Below, piece by piece: positions 10,997 to 23,009 of a DNA stretch of 64,000 nt. How positions within the stretch are numbered: position 1 is the stretch's first letter; each line of letters opens with the position of its first letter. The position numbers were made by a program, and so were the translations under genes. Under the pieces are notes generated by a model. The model saw only the letters and a list, made by a program, of their open reading frames with translations, searched no databases and had not been told where the DNA came from. Source of the stretch: Coprinellus micaceus (lineage: Eukaryota > Basidiomycota > Agaricomycetes > Agaricales > Psathyrellaceae); assembly GCA_951394405.1 (NCBI GenBank), contig OX596340.1:248001-312000 (forward strand). Reading direction: 5' to 3'.

Positions 10997-11004
10997 GAAA
11001 CGGA

Positions 11005-11981
11005 TGGGTACGAGACAAGTGACCCGTGACAGGATTGATCCTCAGCTCACTAGGGGACGCACAGGTGTACCCACTACTAACTGAGCGGGCATTTGTCCAA
11101 ACGACTATAACTCCCCGAGAGCCAACCGCGACGTCGGAAACACCGACACGCACCTTTGACCATGCTAGTTATCGGTGTAGCTTTGCCAGTGGGTGGCCAC
11201 GTTGTGAGCTTGGTGTCTCCATCCAAAAATCGAAAATCGAAATACAATGCGGCTAACTGTACGTTGCATAACGCCTGTGCTCTATCGGAGTCTATTTACA
11301 ACAGCCACTTGATGCCTACTGTGACTGTGTCACCCGACGCCTGTGGATCGATCGTCCAAAACACCAGGGACCGACCAAGGGTAGTATACCCCGGAGTTGG
11401 GGGTTGAGCTGCGTTGAGGCAGCGGAAATCACCCAGTTCAACGGGCGGACCTGGTCGTCGTTACGACCGCCGCCCATGCTTGCAGTAAACACTTGGAGGG
11501 CCTGACTCACCGAGTGCTAATAGTAATAGTGAACGGCCAAGCTGATCCACGCTGCGAAAATGATACGCAGACAGGCATTAGTAAACAATCCTGTTACCAT
11601 ACAAGTATGAGTCTAACGGCAGTCGTCATCTAACTAAAGAAATGCAACGGTAGGCGGGCGATATAGCACGCCGAGTGCCCTACTACATGTAGTACTCTCA
11701 GACGCGCCGCCGCGCCCCACCTGGGCGTCGATCAGTGGTCACTGAATCTGCTTATGGGGAACATTTCCCCTTAATGAAGTAGGTGTGGGTGGTGGTGTGG
11801 CTGAGGGATATCTAGGTCGTGCGCAAGGATTCCTTTGAACCGATGGTGGTGGTGCGAAGGAGAGAGTGTGAGTGATGGCGTCGTAAATGATGGCACCCGA
11901 ATGATGGCAGGGAGCCCCTATTTGATCTTCACCTCCAGCGCTTCTTGGTTCCGAACTACCACCACCACCACCAGCGACTCC
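11005..11981. other. Intergenic between the TIR element and METTL16 gene
   Basis: No gene recognised. Only short ORFs without family features. Confidence 0.45.
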
Positions 11982-13781
11982 ATGATGCATCCAAGGAACC
12001 CGTATCGCAAAGCCCAAGACTTTCAGCTCTTGGCCTCCAAATGCCCTCCACTGCAACCCCAGTAGGTTTGAGGCCAGAATTCCCATCGTAAAGTTCTCTC
12101 ACCGAGTTCCAGTGTGAACAAGAAAGGAAGATTAGACTTCCTCGACCCAGCTGCTCAAAGGTGCGTTTTCGTGGCTCCGTATTATTCCAACGCTGAGACG
12201 ACGTTCTAGGGCTTTTGAACACCCAGAGCGTTGACGAAAGCGATCTTGAAGACGGACTTTGACTTGGAAGTCGAATTGCCAGACGATCGACTGTGTCCAC
12301 CCGTTCCAAATCGGCTGAATTACGTGCTGTGGATTGAAGACATTATCGAGGCAATGAGGGAGCACACGAAGCCCTCGGGGAGTGTCTCTGGGCTAGACGT
12401 GTACGTTGACCGCTCTCTAGCGTCGCGATGGAACTGACGTTCTGGGTAGAGGAACGGGAGCCAGCGCGATATACCCACTTCTGTGCTGCAGACAGAACCC
12501 AACGTGGGAGATGTTTGCCACAGAGATCGACCCTGTCTCGCTCTCCTGCGCACAACGAAACGTATCGACGAACGGCTTGGATAGTCGGATCCACATCTCC
12601 CACGCAACGGCGAACGACTCGGATCCCTCCTCCCCATCCTCACGCATCTTCGGACCCCCCTTCGCCGATCCAACCCTCGAGATCGACTTTACGATGTGCA
12701 ACCCGCCGTTCTACTCCAGCGCTGCAGAAATACAGAGCTCCAAGGCGGAGAAAGAGGACGAAGCGTTCTCGGTGTGCACTGGGTCTTCGAACGAGATGGT
12801 TTACTCCCCGCCTTCTTTGTCAAGTTCCGCGACGAGCTCGAGTCCTTACGCGGAGTTCGAAAGGGAAGGAGGCGAAGTCGCGTTTGTGGCGAGGATGGTA
12901 GAGGAGAGCTTGGTCATTCGGAGGAGGTGTGGGTGGTGCACTTCGATGTTGGGCAAGATGTCGTCTGTACCGAAGCTCGTTGGGCTCTTGAAAGCCGTTG
13001 GGGTCCGTCTCGCCCTATCCCCTTGTTTCACAATTGTTGACAGACCCTTGTTTTGCAGATATCCAACTACGCTGCAACTCAGTTTGTCCAAGGTCAAACG
13101 CGACGATGGGCGGTTGGTTGGAGTGTAGACGAATGGTGGAGGTTGCCCGATGTACGTGCCAGGTGCACTCCTCTGAACGTATCAATGCTCATATCTGCAC
13201 AACAGAGTATCTCCCGCCTTTCTCACCTCCCCTCTTCACACCCTCTCGCTAAAGTCCAGCCTGTCCGGACAACCCTCGAATATTTCCTAGAGAAAGACCC
13301 AGCGACCGTCCTCCACGATACTCTACAGGGCATGAAACATGGCGATACGTTGGAGGTAGAAAGCGTGGATGCATCTTCGAGGGCGGCGATGGAGTTTCTC
13401 GTCAAGGCGAGGGAGAATACGTGGTCGAGGGCCGCGAGGCGGAAGATGAAGCAAGGGCAACAGGCGAGCTCCATTGCGGCTCACAACGACCCAAGTGGGA
13501 GCACGCTGAAGAGGAAACGAGACGGGGACGATAGTCGGGATGCCTCTGGCACTTCACGCAAGAAGAAGGGCAGACTCGATCGATCCAATGAGCCGGACGA
13601 GTACAAAATGATCTGCACCGTTTCCCTCTTGGCGCCAGTGGAGGAGGGGGATGAGACCACGTCGAAGCGGTGGATACTGAGGGTCCAGTGGGTGTATGGA
13701 AGGGACGAGCAGAGGGAGATGTTCGAGGGGTTTGCGAGTCATTTGGAGAGGAAAGTCTCGCAGGGCGCGAGATGCTGTTAA
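11982..13781 (+). CDS. METTL16-type RNA N6-adenosine methyltransferase
   Basis: Six exons: 11982-12061, 12113-12160, 12227-12400, 12450-13002, 13059-13151 and 13206-13781. Together they give 1,524 bases and 507 residues. The N-terminus [20 protein letters not shown] is the family's usual opening. The SAM-binding motif is [12 protein letters not shown], split across an intron. [10 protein letters not shown] is the acidic loop after strand 2. MCNPPFYSS is the catalytic NPPF of METTL16. Near the end of the methyltransferase domain come [19 protein letters not shown]16 methylates U6 snRNA and some hairpin mRNAs in the nucleus; I infer the same here. The C-terminal third is Lys/Arg rich and less conserved. 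A second ATG three bases downstream (11985) could serve equally well. Confidence 0.9.
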
Positions 13782-14063
13782 TGTGTACGTGCCCCCGATC
13801 TTCCGCACGTACTCGATGCTCACCCGCCCTGTTCGTATCGCAGACGGTCGATTGTGCTTGTACTGCTTTGTTCCCGTCATACACATCCCAGACCCAATCA
13901 GAGCCAGCTTCAGCCCTGCGGACCTTACGTCGACTTGACCTCTCTTGTCCTTCCTCTCTGCCTTCGTTCCGCCATCGTATGCTGCAGACGCCTCTACCGC
14001 TGCAGCTACGGCTTCAAAACAAAAGTTCGCCTCTTGACAACGCCGGAAGGGTCAATGACATCG

Positions 14064-14145
14064 GGCGCTATAGCCAAGTGGTTACGGCGACAGATTAGAA
14101 ATCTGTTCCTCTTTGAGGGCGCAGGTTCGAGTCCTGCTGGCGTCG
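14064..14145 (+). tRNA. tRNA-Ser(AGA)
   Basis: Begins GGCGCTATAGCCAAGTGGTT. Acceptor GGCGCTA pairs with TGGCGTC. Anticodon stem ACAGA/TCTGT holds loop TTAGAAA with anticodon AGA. The variable arm is of the serine type and the T-arm GCAGG-TTCGAGT-CCTGC is perfect. No intron; 82 nt. It is followed by the same body sequence seen in the tRNA-Ser array at 8830-9520. Confidence 0.92.
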
Positions 14146-14310
14146 AGGTTTGTTTTGCTTCCCTCCCCGAAGGACTCGAAGGTGACTTCTTTTTCTACCC
14201 TTCAAGTTCAAGTACCTACAGGCTACGACCGACCCCGAACATCGATGAACATAGCCGAAGCCTGGGGCACCAGGAGTGGAGGTCCACGCAGGTTCGAGTC
14301 CCGCTGGTAT
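14146..14310 (+). repeat. tRNA-Ser module: body plus extra T-arm
   Basis: Downstream of tRNA-Ser(AGA) lies a body with AAGTACCTACAGG, CGACCGACCCCGAAC and GAACATAGCCGAAG. A second T-arm GCAGGTTCGAGTCCCGC follows at 14288-14304, 167 bp after the T-arm of the tRNA. Same period and content as the array on the other strand at 8830-9520. Confidence 0.65.
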
Positions 14311-14399
14311 CAATTGGCCTTTTACCTCCTCTTTTTCGTGGAGCTACGTGCAGTTCTTCTCATTTCCAGATTGCCTCTTCCTCAGCTCCACAGAGCCCA

Positions 14400-14974
14400 A
14401 ATTCCAGCGGCCGTCGACTCCCATGCGCGGCCCAGGCCTCTTACGCAAAGCATCCACTGATCACCGCCTCTCGCAGGTTCCATTCACGGATTGCTTTCGA
14501 AGTAACACCTCAAGAAGGTATAACCAGTCCTCATTTCAGTCCAGAAGAGCAAGACCTCAGTTCAGGGCGTTATGGGGTGGTTTCTACAAAGTAGAACGAT
14601 AGGCAACTGCGCCCGCGTTCTTGGGCGCTTATTTTGAAAGCCATCTCGCACACGGCCAGGCTAACGCATTGGCAATTGTCGGAATGTACGTTCGTTGCAA
14701 CTTTTAAAATATTCTCTAAACCGGGACGTGCTGCTACCCCCTGTGAGGTAGTTGCGATTCTGAAAGTTTCCGAATGCGTTAATCGGATCGATTCCTTCCC
14801 GAGATGTGGATTATACACAGCCTCGGGGCGCTTGGATCATATGGGCTGGAGGGGACCGATGTAGGCCCCTTTGAGTCATATGAGAATTCACACCTTCACA
14901 CACGAGGCCAACACGAGGAACATAAAAATCGATAAGCTCGCTGACAGCTATCCTGGTACATCTCCACAACCAGG
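14400..14974 (+). repeat. 5' flank of tandem duplication, copy A
   Basis: This non-coding stretch is repeated upstream of copy B at about 18545-19150. Shared blocks include GTCGACTCCCATG, GCGTTCTTGGGCGC, and TTATTTTGAAAGCC. The segmental duplication therefore carried the promoter with the gene. Confidence 0.75.
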
Positions 14975-17900
14975 ATGAGCATTGGCGACGCCCTCGCAGC
15001 GATCCACATCATCTCTACCGCTGTCAGCAAAGTGAGCGTCTCCAAGGTTGTAACACCCCGTCGAGATTCCTGACAGCTTCCTCCAGGTCAAAGACAACAA
15101 AGATGAGCTGAACTCTCTGTCAAATCGCTTGCAAATCATGGTTCAGTCCCTGGAGGAGAGCCGGGAGAGAGACGTCGTTCGCGATACAGAATACGATGCC
15201 TCTCTCAGCACCGCCTTTGAGTAAGTATCCGTTGCAAGGCTCATCGTTCGAAACTGAAGCGGGCTCTCAGACTCATCACACGCACCGAGCGCCTTACTCA
15301 ACGCATGCTTAAGAGGTCACTCGGTGACAGGACGTGGAACGCTCGGGAAGTAGCGAGTGATTTAAGGCGCTTGAACGACGAGGCTCAAACCTTCTTGACT
15401 ATCCACAATGTAAGCTTAGCTTTCGGCACCCCCGGAGACATCACGTTGACGTGTTCCGGCAGATGAAGACTCTAGATCTCGTTCGAACGTACGGAATATG
15501 CCTAGCCCTCGCCCCACCTTTCACGCTGAAGTACCTATTATAGATCACAAACTCAGCAGGAGACTTTCCTAGCCAGCAGCGTGGAGGAGATAATCGCCCA
15601 GGTTAGCTTTTTTGTCGAAATCCCGAAGCCAAGCCCGACAAACAGTGGCAAATTATTAGGTCGCAGAGTTAAGTATCTTGTTATCGAAACCAAGGCCAGC
15701 GCCCCCGTCATTTGCCCCGGACACCCCGGCGAAACCCAGGTGCGCGACCCATTCTCAACCCATTATAGCGAATAGCCCCTGAGACACAGCTTTTCGGTGG
15801 TACTGTAGTGCCATTTCCCTTGTGCAAGAGGGTCCCGCCAATGCCAGCACGGGGTCGAGTATCCAATCCATTGGGTCATCTACTGCGCGCTCACCCTCTT
15901 GGGCGAGGCGCCCCTTCAATGCGCTCTCGACGGCACTTGTAAGCTACCTCACTACTCTTGGAGTTTTTAGTGCCCACCCACTTCGATTTTACTTCCGTAG
16001 ACAGCACCACCCCATCCTCGAGGTGTTGAGATGCCCGCAAAGGCAGCGATATTAGGGGGCGATGGCCAACAGTCAAACGAATCCGACGGGATCATCGAGG
16101 GTGATGTGCCAAGGTCCGAAAACGTCTTCAGTCTCTCTATCTCTGGATTGCGCCAATCCGGGAAGCATACTGGGCCAGTGTCTTTGGAGAAAACATTCAC
16201 CGTCCCGGGATGGGCAACGATCGACTATATTCAAGACGTTATTGAGAAGGCCGGTGAGTTTTCCTCCAAGCAAACACCTGATATCGATTCTTAGTTCTAA
16301 ACACGCGCACTTTCTCTTTAGGTTATCAACGCCCTGTGGAACTGACCGAGGACGATACCTTGACTATCCAGGCCACAGAAGGGGACTCTGTCTTCGATGC
16401 AACCTCGCCCCAAGGTCTCCAAATTTCCAACGACGAGCCTTTGCTATGGTGGATGAACAAGTATGACGAGTACCACGGGACGAATGCAGGCCGAGAGGCT
16501 ATCCCGATGCAGACCGAGGTTGATTGGGAGAGGGAGTCTCTACGTCTGGGCGACCTCTTTATTAGTTGTCGGCGGACCCTCCGTGTCCCTGACACAGACA
16601 AAGCGAACCTCCTCCCACCGGTTCGACTTTTCACACCGAATTCAGTGTTGGTTTTGTTCTTGACCTTGATATCTAGGATCTAGGCCCTTTCCCATTCTTT
16701 CCTGTTGCTCAGCTTGGCTCGAGTGCTCCAGAGGAGATGAAGAAACGTGGCGGATTCATTACGGTAAGGGTTGCATATCACTCGTTGCGCACATACCGAC
16801 TTCCAGCTCCCGTAGCCCATGTTCCGCCGCGAGGCGCTATGGATTGCATTCCAATATGAAGGAAACTCAAATTCCAGCCCAGCTGTCAAAGTTTCCGTTG
16901 GCGGTGAGGTCCATCATTGCTTGTCGCCCCCCAACTAGCCTGACATTGAGATAGGCGTGAACGTAATCTCTGGTAAACCCGCTTCAGACTCAGCATCTTC
17001 TATGCAACATGGGTCGCAAGATTACGTCGTCGCGGCCCGCCAACCTTGGATCGACGGAGTTGTGACCGGACCCGATGTAGTTCGCCAGGTGTGTCTTTGC
17101 ACGTTATCGCTCACCACCCTTGTCGCCGACATGTTTCTATCCAGTTTGTCGTTGCTGAGATGCATAAAGGGCACACAATTGAGGAGCAGGTCAATAAGAA
17201 AGCCGAGATAGGAGGGCTACAGTTCGACATATACCCTCGTCGCGCTGAGCCGTTAGGATGTTTCTACAAAACAAAACAACTCCCTGGGCAAGACAAACCC
17301 GGAACTGGAGATAGAGTTTGCTCTGTAACCGCAAAGCCGTCGGAGCTACAGCTGGAACAGCAAACAATTGTGTTTGTCCGGTAAGCGAAACGCCTCTATC
17401 ACAGGTAACAGGTTGCTGATGTGGTTCTCCAGGGACCCGTCATCGTTGGAGAGACGAAGTGCTGAGTGGTCCTTGTCGGGATACGCCCGGAGAATCTCTT
17501 CGAGGCCGATGTTGAAAGCAAAGTACGAGGTGGACTGGACACCTATGTTTAGAATGATGCCGGTGGACTGGAGCGTTGATCTGGGCATCGCGGCGGGAGG
17601 AAAGATGTAAGCTCCCTCGCCCCAACGTTGAGCTGCTACTAACGTCTTATTGGCAGCAAGCAGAAGATATATCGCGATGAAAATTCCGTCCGAGTGAGTT
17701 GACCTTGAGAGTCAGTTCCATCTCTGCTCTAGCTGAATGTATCAGGTGTACAACGAACAGCTCGCTCAACGCTTCCACATTCATATTGTTACCCCCGAGA
17801 CTTGGGAAGTGAGTGCCGTACGATAATTCCGGGCCGCTTGAGTTCCTCAACTAAATTTCAGAACCTCACGGGCATTCTCCCACCTGCCACGCCAATCACT

Positions 17901-18431
17901 CCCGACATGTATGCCATGCTAGACATACCATGGGTAGACCTCTTTGACGACTACGCTGAGTCGATCAACGGGGCGGGTCACGACCCTAAAACACTCGGAT
18001 CAGTCCTCTCCGTCTCCGAGCTCGATAAAAGCAAGTCTAAGGGCGCTGAGAAGCCCAAGGAGCCCGTTGTCAACCCGGACTCTCCTCCTTTTTGCTTCCA
18101 ACATTCCCTCGTGGTGTCGTCATGCGTGTTCCGGCCGTGTGGGCACGCTGTGTGTGCTCAGTGCTTGGGACCTGCCCTCCTCGGAGGCTCAAAATGTAGT
18201 TGCGGATCACTGGTCAACAGGTTCGTGGGGATGAAGCAGCCATTGCCTCAAGTCAAGCCTCAGCTGGAAAACGAGGAGGAATCGTCAGATGACGGGATGC
18301 AGCACTGGAGCGTCCAGGAGATTGAACGGCTTTCTATGCACGCGATTGAGTCCGGTAAAGTCATAGTTATTCACCGGGCAGAGGACAGCGTCGCTCCTCT
18401 GCAGCAGAAGAATCCTGTATCCACCAACTAG
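14975..18431 (+). CDS. Large helical-bundle / conserved beta-domain / RING-like protein, copy A
   Basis: Multi-exon gene starting MSIGDALAAIHIISTAVSK. The first 150 or so residues are amphipathic helices (VKDNKDELNSLSNRL, RTWNAREVASDLRRL). They resemble the four-helix N-terminal domains of fungal MLKL-like and NLR-like proteins. After a Pro-rich linker comes a long conserved region: TEGDSVFDATSPQGLQISND, EPLLWWMNKYDE, RTLRVPD, PMFRREALW, VKVSVGGVNVISG, QDYVVAARQPWIDGVVTG, GGLQFDIYPRR. A block with IAAGGK, YRDEN and RFHIHIVTPETW follows. The C-terminus is RING-like (CVFRPCGHAVCAQC then CSCG) and ends EDSVAPLQQKNP. I recognise the blocks as a family found in fungi but know no function. A role in regulated cell death or ubiquitin transfer is inference from the ends only. 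Tandem paralogue of 19151-22819. Confidence 0.78.
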
Positions 18432-19150
18432 TAGGATCCCATTGCCACGACTGCGATACGACCCGTTCTACGTAACATACTCTACCGCCTGTAACTACCG
18501 CAAATTATCAACGGTCCCCGCAGGAGTTGCACCTATCATTCTCGAGTCCTGCCCGTCGACTCCCATGCACGGCCCAGGTCTCTTAGACAAAACTTCGACT
18601 GGTTGCACCCCTTTCCAGGCCCCATTCACGGATCGCTTTCAAGGTAGCATCTCGACGAGGTTGACCCGGCCATCATTTAGAAGAGCAAGACTTCGGCTCA
18701 GGACGTTATGAGGGTGGTTTCCACTCCTTAGAACGACGTGCATCCGCGTCCGCGTTCTTGGGCGCTTATTTTGAAAGCCGCCTCACGCGGTCAACGGCTT
18801 GGCGTGACATACTCGAGTCACGGGAACCGACGCCCACTTCAGGGGTTCGTTGCAACCTTTGGAATACGTTCTAGACGTTGGAACGCGCTGCTACATGCCA
18901 CTAAGAAGGTATTAGGTATTTGCCATTTCGAAAGTAACTGCATTTTTTTTCAAGATGAAACGTAAGCTGTTCACAGCTTCGGGGTGCTTGGATCAAACGG
19001 GCTGGAGAGAACCGAGGTAGGCCCCTTTGAGTATTACGAGAAACCATATCTTCACACGAGGCCGACACAAGGCTCACTGCTGTGCACACACGAAATATAA
19101 ATGGACAGCTCGGAGACGAGTACTACCCTACCACTCTACTCCCTTCCATG
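18432..19150 (+). repeat. Intergenic and promoter of copy B, duplicated from 14400-14974
   Basis: From about 18545 the sequence matches the upstream flank of copy A block by block (CCCATGCACGGCCCAGG, GCGTTCTTGGGCGC). A TATA-like ATATAAAT at 19095-19102 lies about 50 bp before the ATG. The equivalent in copy A is ACATAAAAAT near 14920. Confidence 0.65.
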
Positions 19151-22100
19151 ATGAGCGCAGGTGATGCCCTCGCGGCGATCCACCTCATCTCTACCTCTGT
19201 CGGCAAAGTGGGCGCTCCCCGGATTGCGGGCACAGATCGGTTTCCTAACGCATCATCTTCCCCACAGGTCAAGGACAACAAAGATGAACTCTTGTCCCTC
19301 TCGAAGCGCCTGCAGTTCATTGTTCAGTCGTTGGAAGAGAGCCGCAACAGGGACGCGATTCGCGATGTCGAGTATGAGGACTCTCTCAGTTCCGTGTTTG
19401 AGTGAGTCTCCGATCCCGCCTGGGATGTCCCCTTAGCAAGGCCCCCAAGCTGAAGCATGCCGTCAGATTAATCACACGCGCTGAGCGCGTTAGCCGACGA
19501 ATGCTTAAGAGATCTCTAGGAGATAGGACTTGGAACGCCAGAGAGATATCTAACGACTTGAAGCGTCTGAATGAAGATGCTCAGACATTCTTGAGTGTGC
19601 ACACCGTATGTTTGGCTTTCGGGCCTTTGTAAAAGCGCACTAATGTAACCCACACAGATTAAGACATTGGACTTCGTTCAAACGTATGCCGAGCACCGAA
19701 TCGAACTTCCCTTTTCATATTCAACAAACTTTATTTAGAGCACAAACGCAACAGCAGGACTACCTGGCCAGTAGCGTAAAAGAAATTATAGCAAAGGTAC
19801 GTCAACCTTCCATTCCGGGGCCGCAGCCCGCTAATTAAGCCAAACGAAACCAGATTGCTGAGCTAGATCTGGCGTTATCGGGGTCTAAGCCACCACCAGT
19901 TGTTATCACACCTTCCCCTCTGGGCTTGCAGTAAGTGTGGTCGCATCATAACCGATTGGATACACCCTGATTGCGTGGCATTCGTCTAACCAGTGAACGC
20001 AGCGAAGCTTTGGCACCTGCACTGGCGCACCCGCCTGCGTCCCGTGGGGTTGGCCCGAGCTCACGAGTACAACAAGATGGCGTTCCGCCGCCCTCCCCTG
20101 ATCGGAAAGGACATCAGTCAAAAGCCCTGACGGCGACATCTGTACGCTAGGTCACCACCGCTGACCTTTCTGTTCGCTTATCCGCCTCGAGTTGTTTTTG
20201 CAGAGACGCATCACCCATCCTCCCCAAGGGACCCAGAGCCACCAACCGCCAGCGGTTGGCCATCAGCAGAACAGCCCACCGATCGAGGATGGCGTCCACG
20301 AACCCAAGGGTGTCGATGAGCCTGCAATCTTGGTTGAGAGATTGAAATCCGCAAACACCTTCACGCTGGCCATCTCAGGGCTAAATAAATCTGGAGATTT
20401 GTACGGTCCAGGGTCTCTGGATGCCACATTCACGGTCCGAGGGGGGGCAAACATGGACCAAATCAGAGATATTATTGAGCAGGCTGGTGAGTTTGTTCCA
20501 CCATGCCAGTTTTACAACACCTGACGAGCTCCTACAAGGCTATCAACGCCCAGCACAGCTAGTCGAGGACGATCAGGTTACGCTTCTGGTGACTGACGGC
20601 GACTCTGTCTTCGACGCTACAGCACCAGGTGGGCTTCAGATCTCCAAGGACGAGCCGCTCCTTTGGTGGGTGAACAAGTACGAAGAGTACCACGGGATCA
20701 CTGCCCCCATTCCGATGAAGACCGAGGTTAAATGGACAAGGGAATCACTCAAGGTGGACGACCTGACCATCCGTTGCCATCGAACCCTTCGTGTCCCCGA
20801 TGGCGACGAATCAAGCGAGCTTCCACCGGTGAGTCTCTCCTAGAACCCATACAGATGACTCATTGAGACCATGAGCTAACAAGTCCTTAGAATATGGGTG
20901 CTTTCCCCTTCTTCCCTGTTGACCAACTTGGATTGAAGGCTCCGGAGGATATGAAGAAGCGTGGAGGTTTTATTATGGTATGTAGAATGTTTGTAGATCT
21001 GTGCGCATCCTAACCATTTCCGCAGCCCATGTTCCGCCGCGAGGCACTTTGGGTTTCCTTCCGATCTGGGCCCGACAATCCAGCCGTTAAGGTGTCTGTC
21101 GGTGGTGAGGCCCCTAATCAATGTTTGCTTTTCAACCGCGTTGACGTCGGGACAGGCGTGAACATAGTCTCTGGGAAACCCTCCGCAGACCCCTCTCCCC
21201 TGGAAAATGGGTGTCAGGACTACGTCGTCGCTGGTCGGCAGCCTTGGGTAGATGGCATCGTGACTGGCGAGGGAGTTGTTAGGCAGGTAAGCAAGCCCCA
21301 GAACATATTTTCATGGCTATATTTTCTAATACATTCCCCCTCAGTTTGTTGTAACGGAGATGCACAAAGGTTACACAGTGGAGGAGCAGGTAACAGGAGG
21401 GGCCAACATAGGAGGACTGCAGGTCGACATATACCCACGTCGCCCAAAGCCAGTGGGTCATTTCTACCGAACAGATTACCAACAAAACAGGCTCGCCATT
21501 CCGGATGAGGCCGGTCGTCGCTTGGATCGTATCTCGGCGACACCTGCAGAGCTTCAGCTTGAACAGGAAAAAATCACATACGAACGGTGAGTGTAGTTAG
21601 TCCTTCGAACATACGTATACATACGCCCTAATGACGCCCCCTTCATCCCACGTCCCAGAGGCAGTCATAATTCTAGCTCCACCACGCCGGCGGCTACCTC
21701 CCCTTGGACTCTATCGGGCTACGCTCGATGCGTTTCTCCAAACCCGAGGTTAAAAGCAAATTATCCAGCTTATCCCAGAGTCACCAGTCCCTCTGCTCCC
21801 ACCGGTCCGGGATGGTTCACTAACGATGGCTTTTATCCCGATGGGGTATTTTCCAGACCCAACGGCGATCTTCATGCCAATAAACATATGAGTAGCAGGG
21901 CTAACAGCTTATCGGCATCAACTCTAATGGGCATAGCAGCGGGAGGAAGAATGTCAGTGCGCCTATCTGAAAAATTCTGGCCCTTGCCAAACTCTCACTC
22001 TCGGCAGCAAGCAGAAAATGTATCGTGACAAAGAATCTGTCCGAGTCAGTAAAACACTCTCACAACCATGAACTCCAGTGCCTAACTGAATGCGTCAGGT

Positions 22101-22819
22101 CTACAACGAACAGCTGGTTCGGCGTTTCCACATTCACATCGTCACCCCAGAGCTCTGGGAGGTCAGCCTAACCGCCATTCTCTGAAACTACGACCATTAA
22201 TATGTTTCGGTTCAAAAAACAGGATCTCACAGGCGTTCTTCCGCCTATCACCCCAGTCACCCGTGAAATGTACGCCATGCACGGTATACCTTGGTACAAG
22301 CTGTTCGACGACTACGTGGAGTCTATCACAGAGGTATCCGAAGGCCTCTTATCAGTTCGTTCTGTCTCTGCGCTCGACAAATCCAAGTTCGACAGCACTG
22401 TCAACGCCAAAGACGCGGTCATCAATCCGGATGCTCCTCCCCCTTGCTTCCAGCACCCTCTCTCAGTCTCGTCGTGCGTCTTCCGCCCATGTGGGCATGC
22501 TGTGTGCGCGAAATGCATTGGCCCCGCCCTGCTGGGGGGATCCAAGTGTAGTTGCGGGTCACAAGTCGCCAAGTTCGTGGGGATGAAGCGGGCTTTGCCT
22601 CAAGTCAACATAGCCAAGGAAAGCGAGGACGAACCGGATGAAGGGGTGCACCACTGGAGTGTTCAGGAGATTGAGAAATTGTCCCTGCACGCCGTTCGGC
22701 GTGGCAAGGTCGTGATCATCCACCGGCTGGAGGACAGTGTTGCTCCTCTGCAGCAGAATCCTATCCCCCATCATCATCCCGATAGGGCTGGGAACCACCC
22801 ATGGTCTCAATTGCAGTGA
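19151..22819 (+). CDS. Large helical-bundle / conserved beta-domain / RING-like protein, copy B
   Basis: Start MSAGDALAAIHLISTSVGK at 19151; an in-frame ATG one codon upstream is equally possible. Order of domains matches copy A: helical N-terminus (VKDNKDELLSLSKRLQFIVQ); a longer Pro/Gln linker (THPPQGTQSHQPPAVGHQQN); the conserved region with GDSVFDATAPGGLQISKDEP, RTLRVPDGDE, PMFRREALWVSF, DYVVAGRQPWVDGIVTGEG, GGLQVDIYPRR; then IAAGGR, RFHIHIVTPELWEDLTGVLP; and RING-like CVFRPCGHAVCAKC...CSCG. Exon order is conserved with copy A. The segment at about 21660-21950, between the beta domain and the IAAGGR block, is longer and unlike copy A. It ends with a His-rich tail. No frame lesion was seen, so both copies may be active. 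Confidence 0.78.
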
Positions 22820-23009
22820 TTATGCGACCCGTGACATGCAACATGCTCTATGTACTGCCCCCTGCAATACGTCCAACTATCCTGCAGATACCTATTATCC
22901 TTCTCAGATTTCAACCCTCCCCAGTGCTCCTGGATCCTAGTGCAGAATAGCCAGTATTAACGACGCGTAAACCATAGCACCTAACACGGCTCACGCGCTG
23001 TACGTATTA

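Noticed and set aside
13854..14594. 246-codon ORF
   Set aside because: It runs straight through the tRNA-Ser(AGA) gene and the repeat body; no protein family features.
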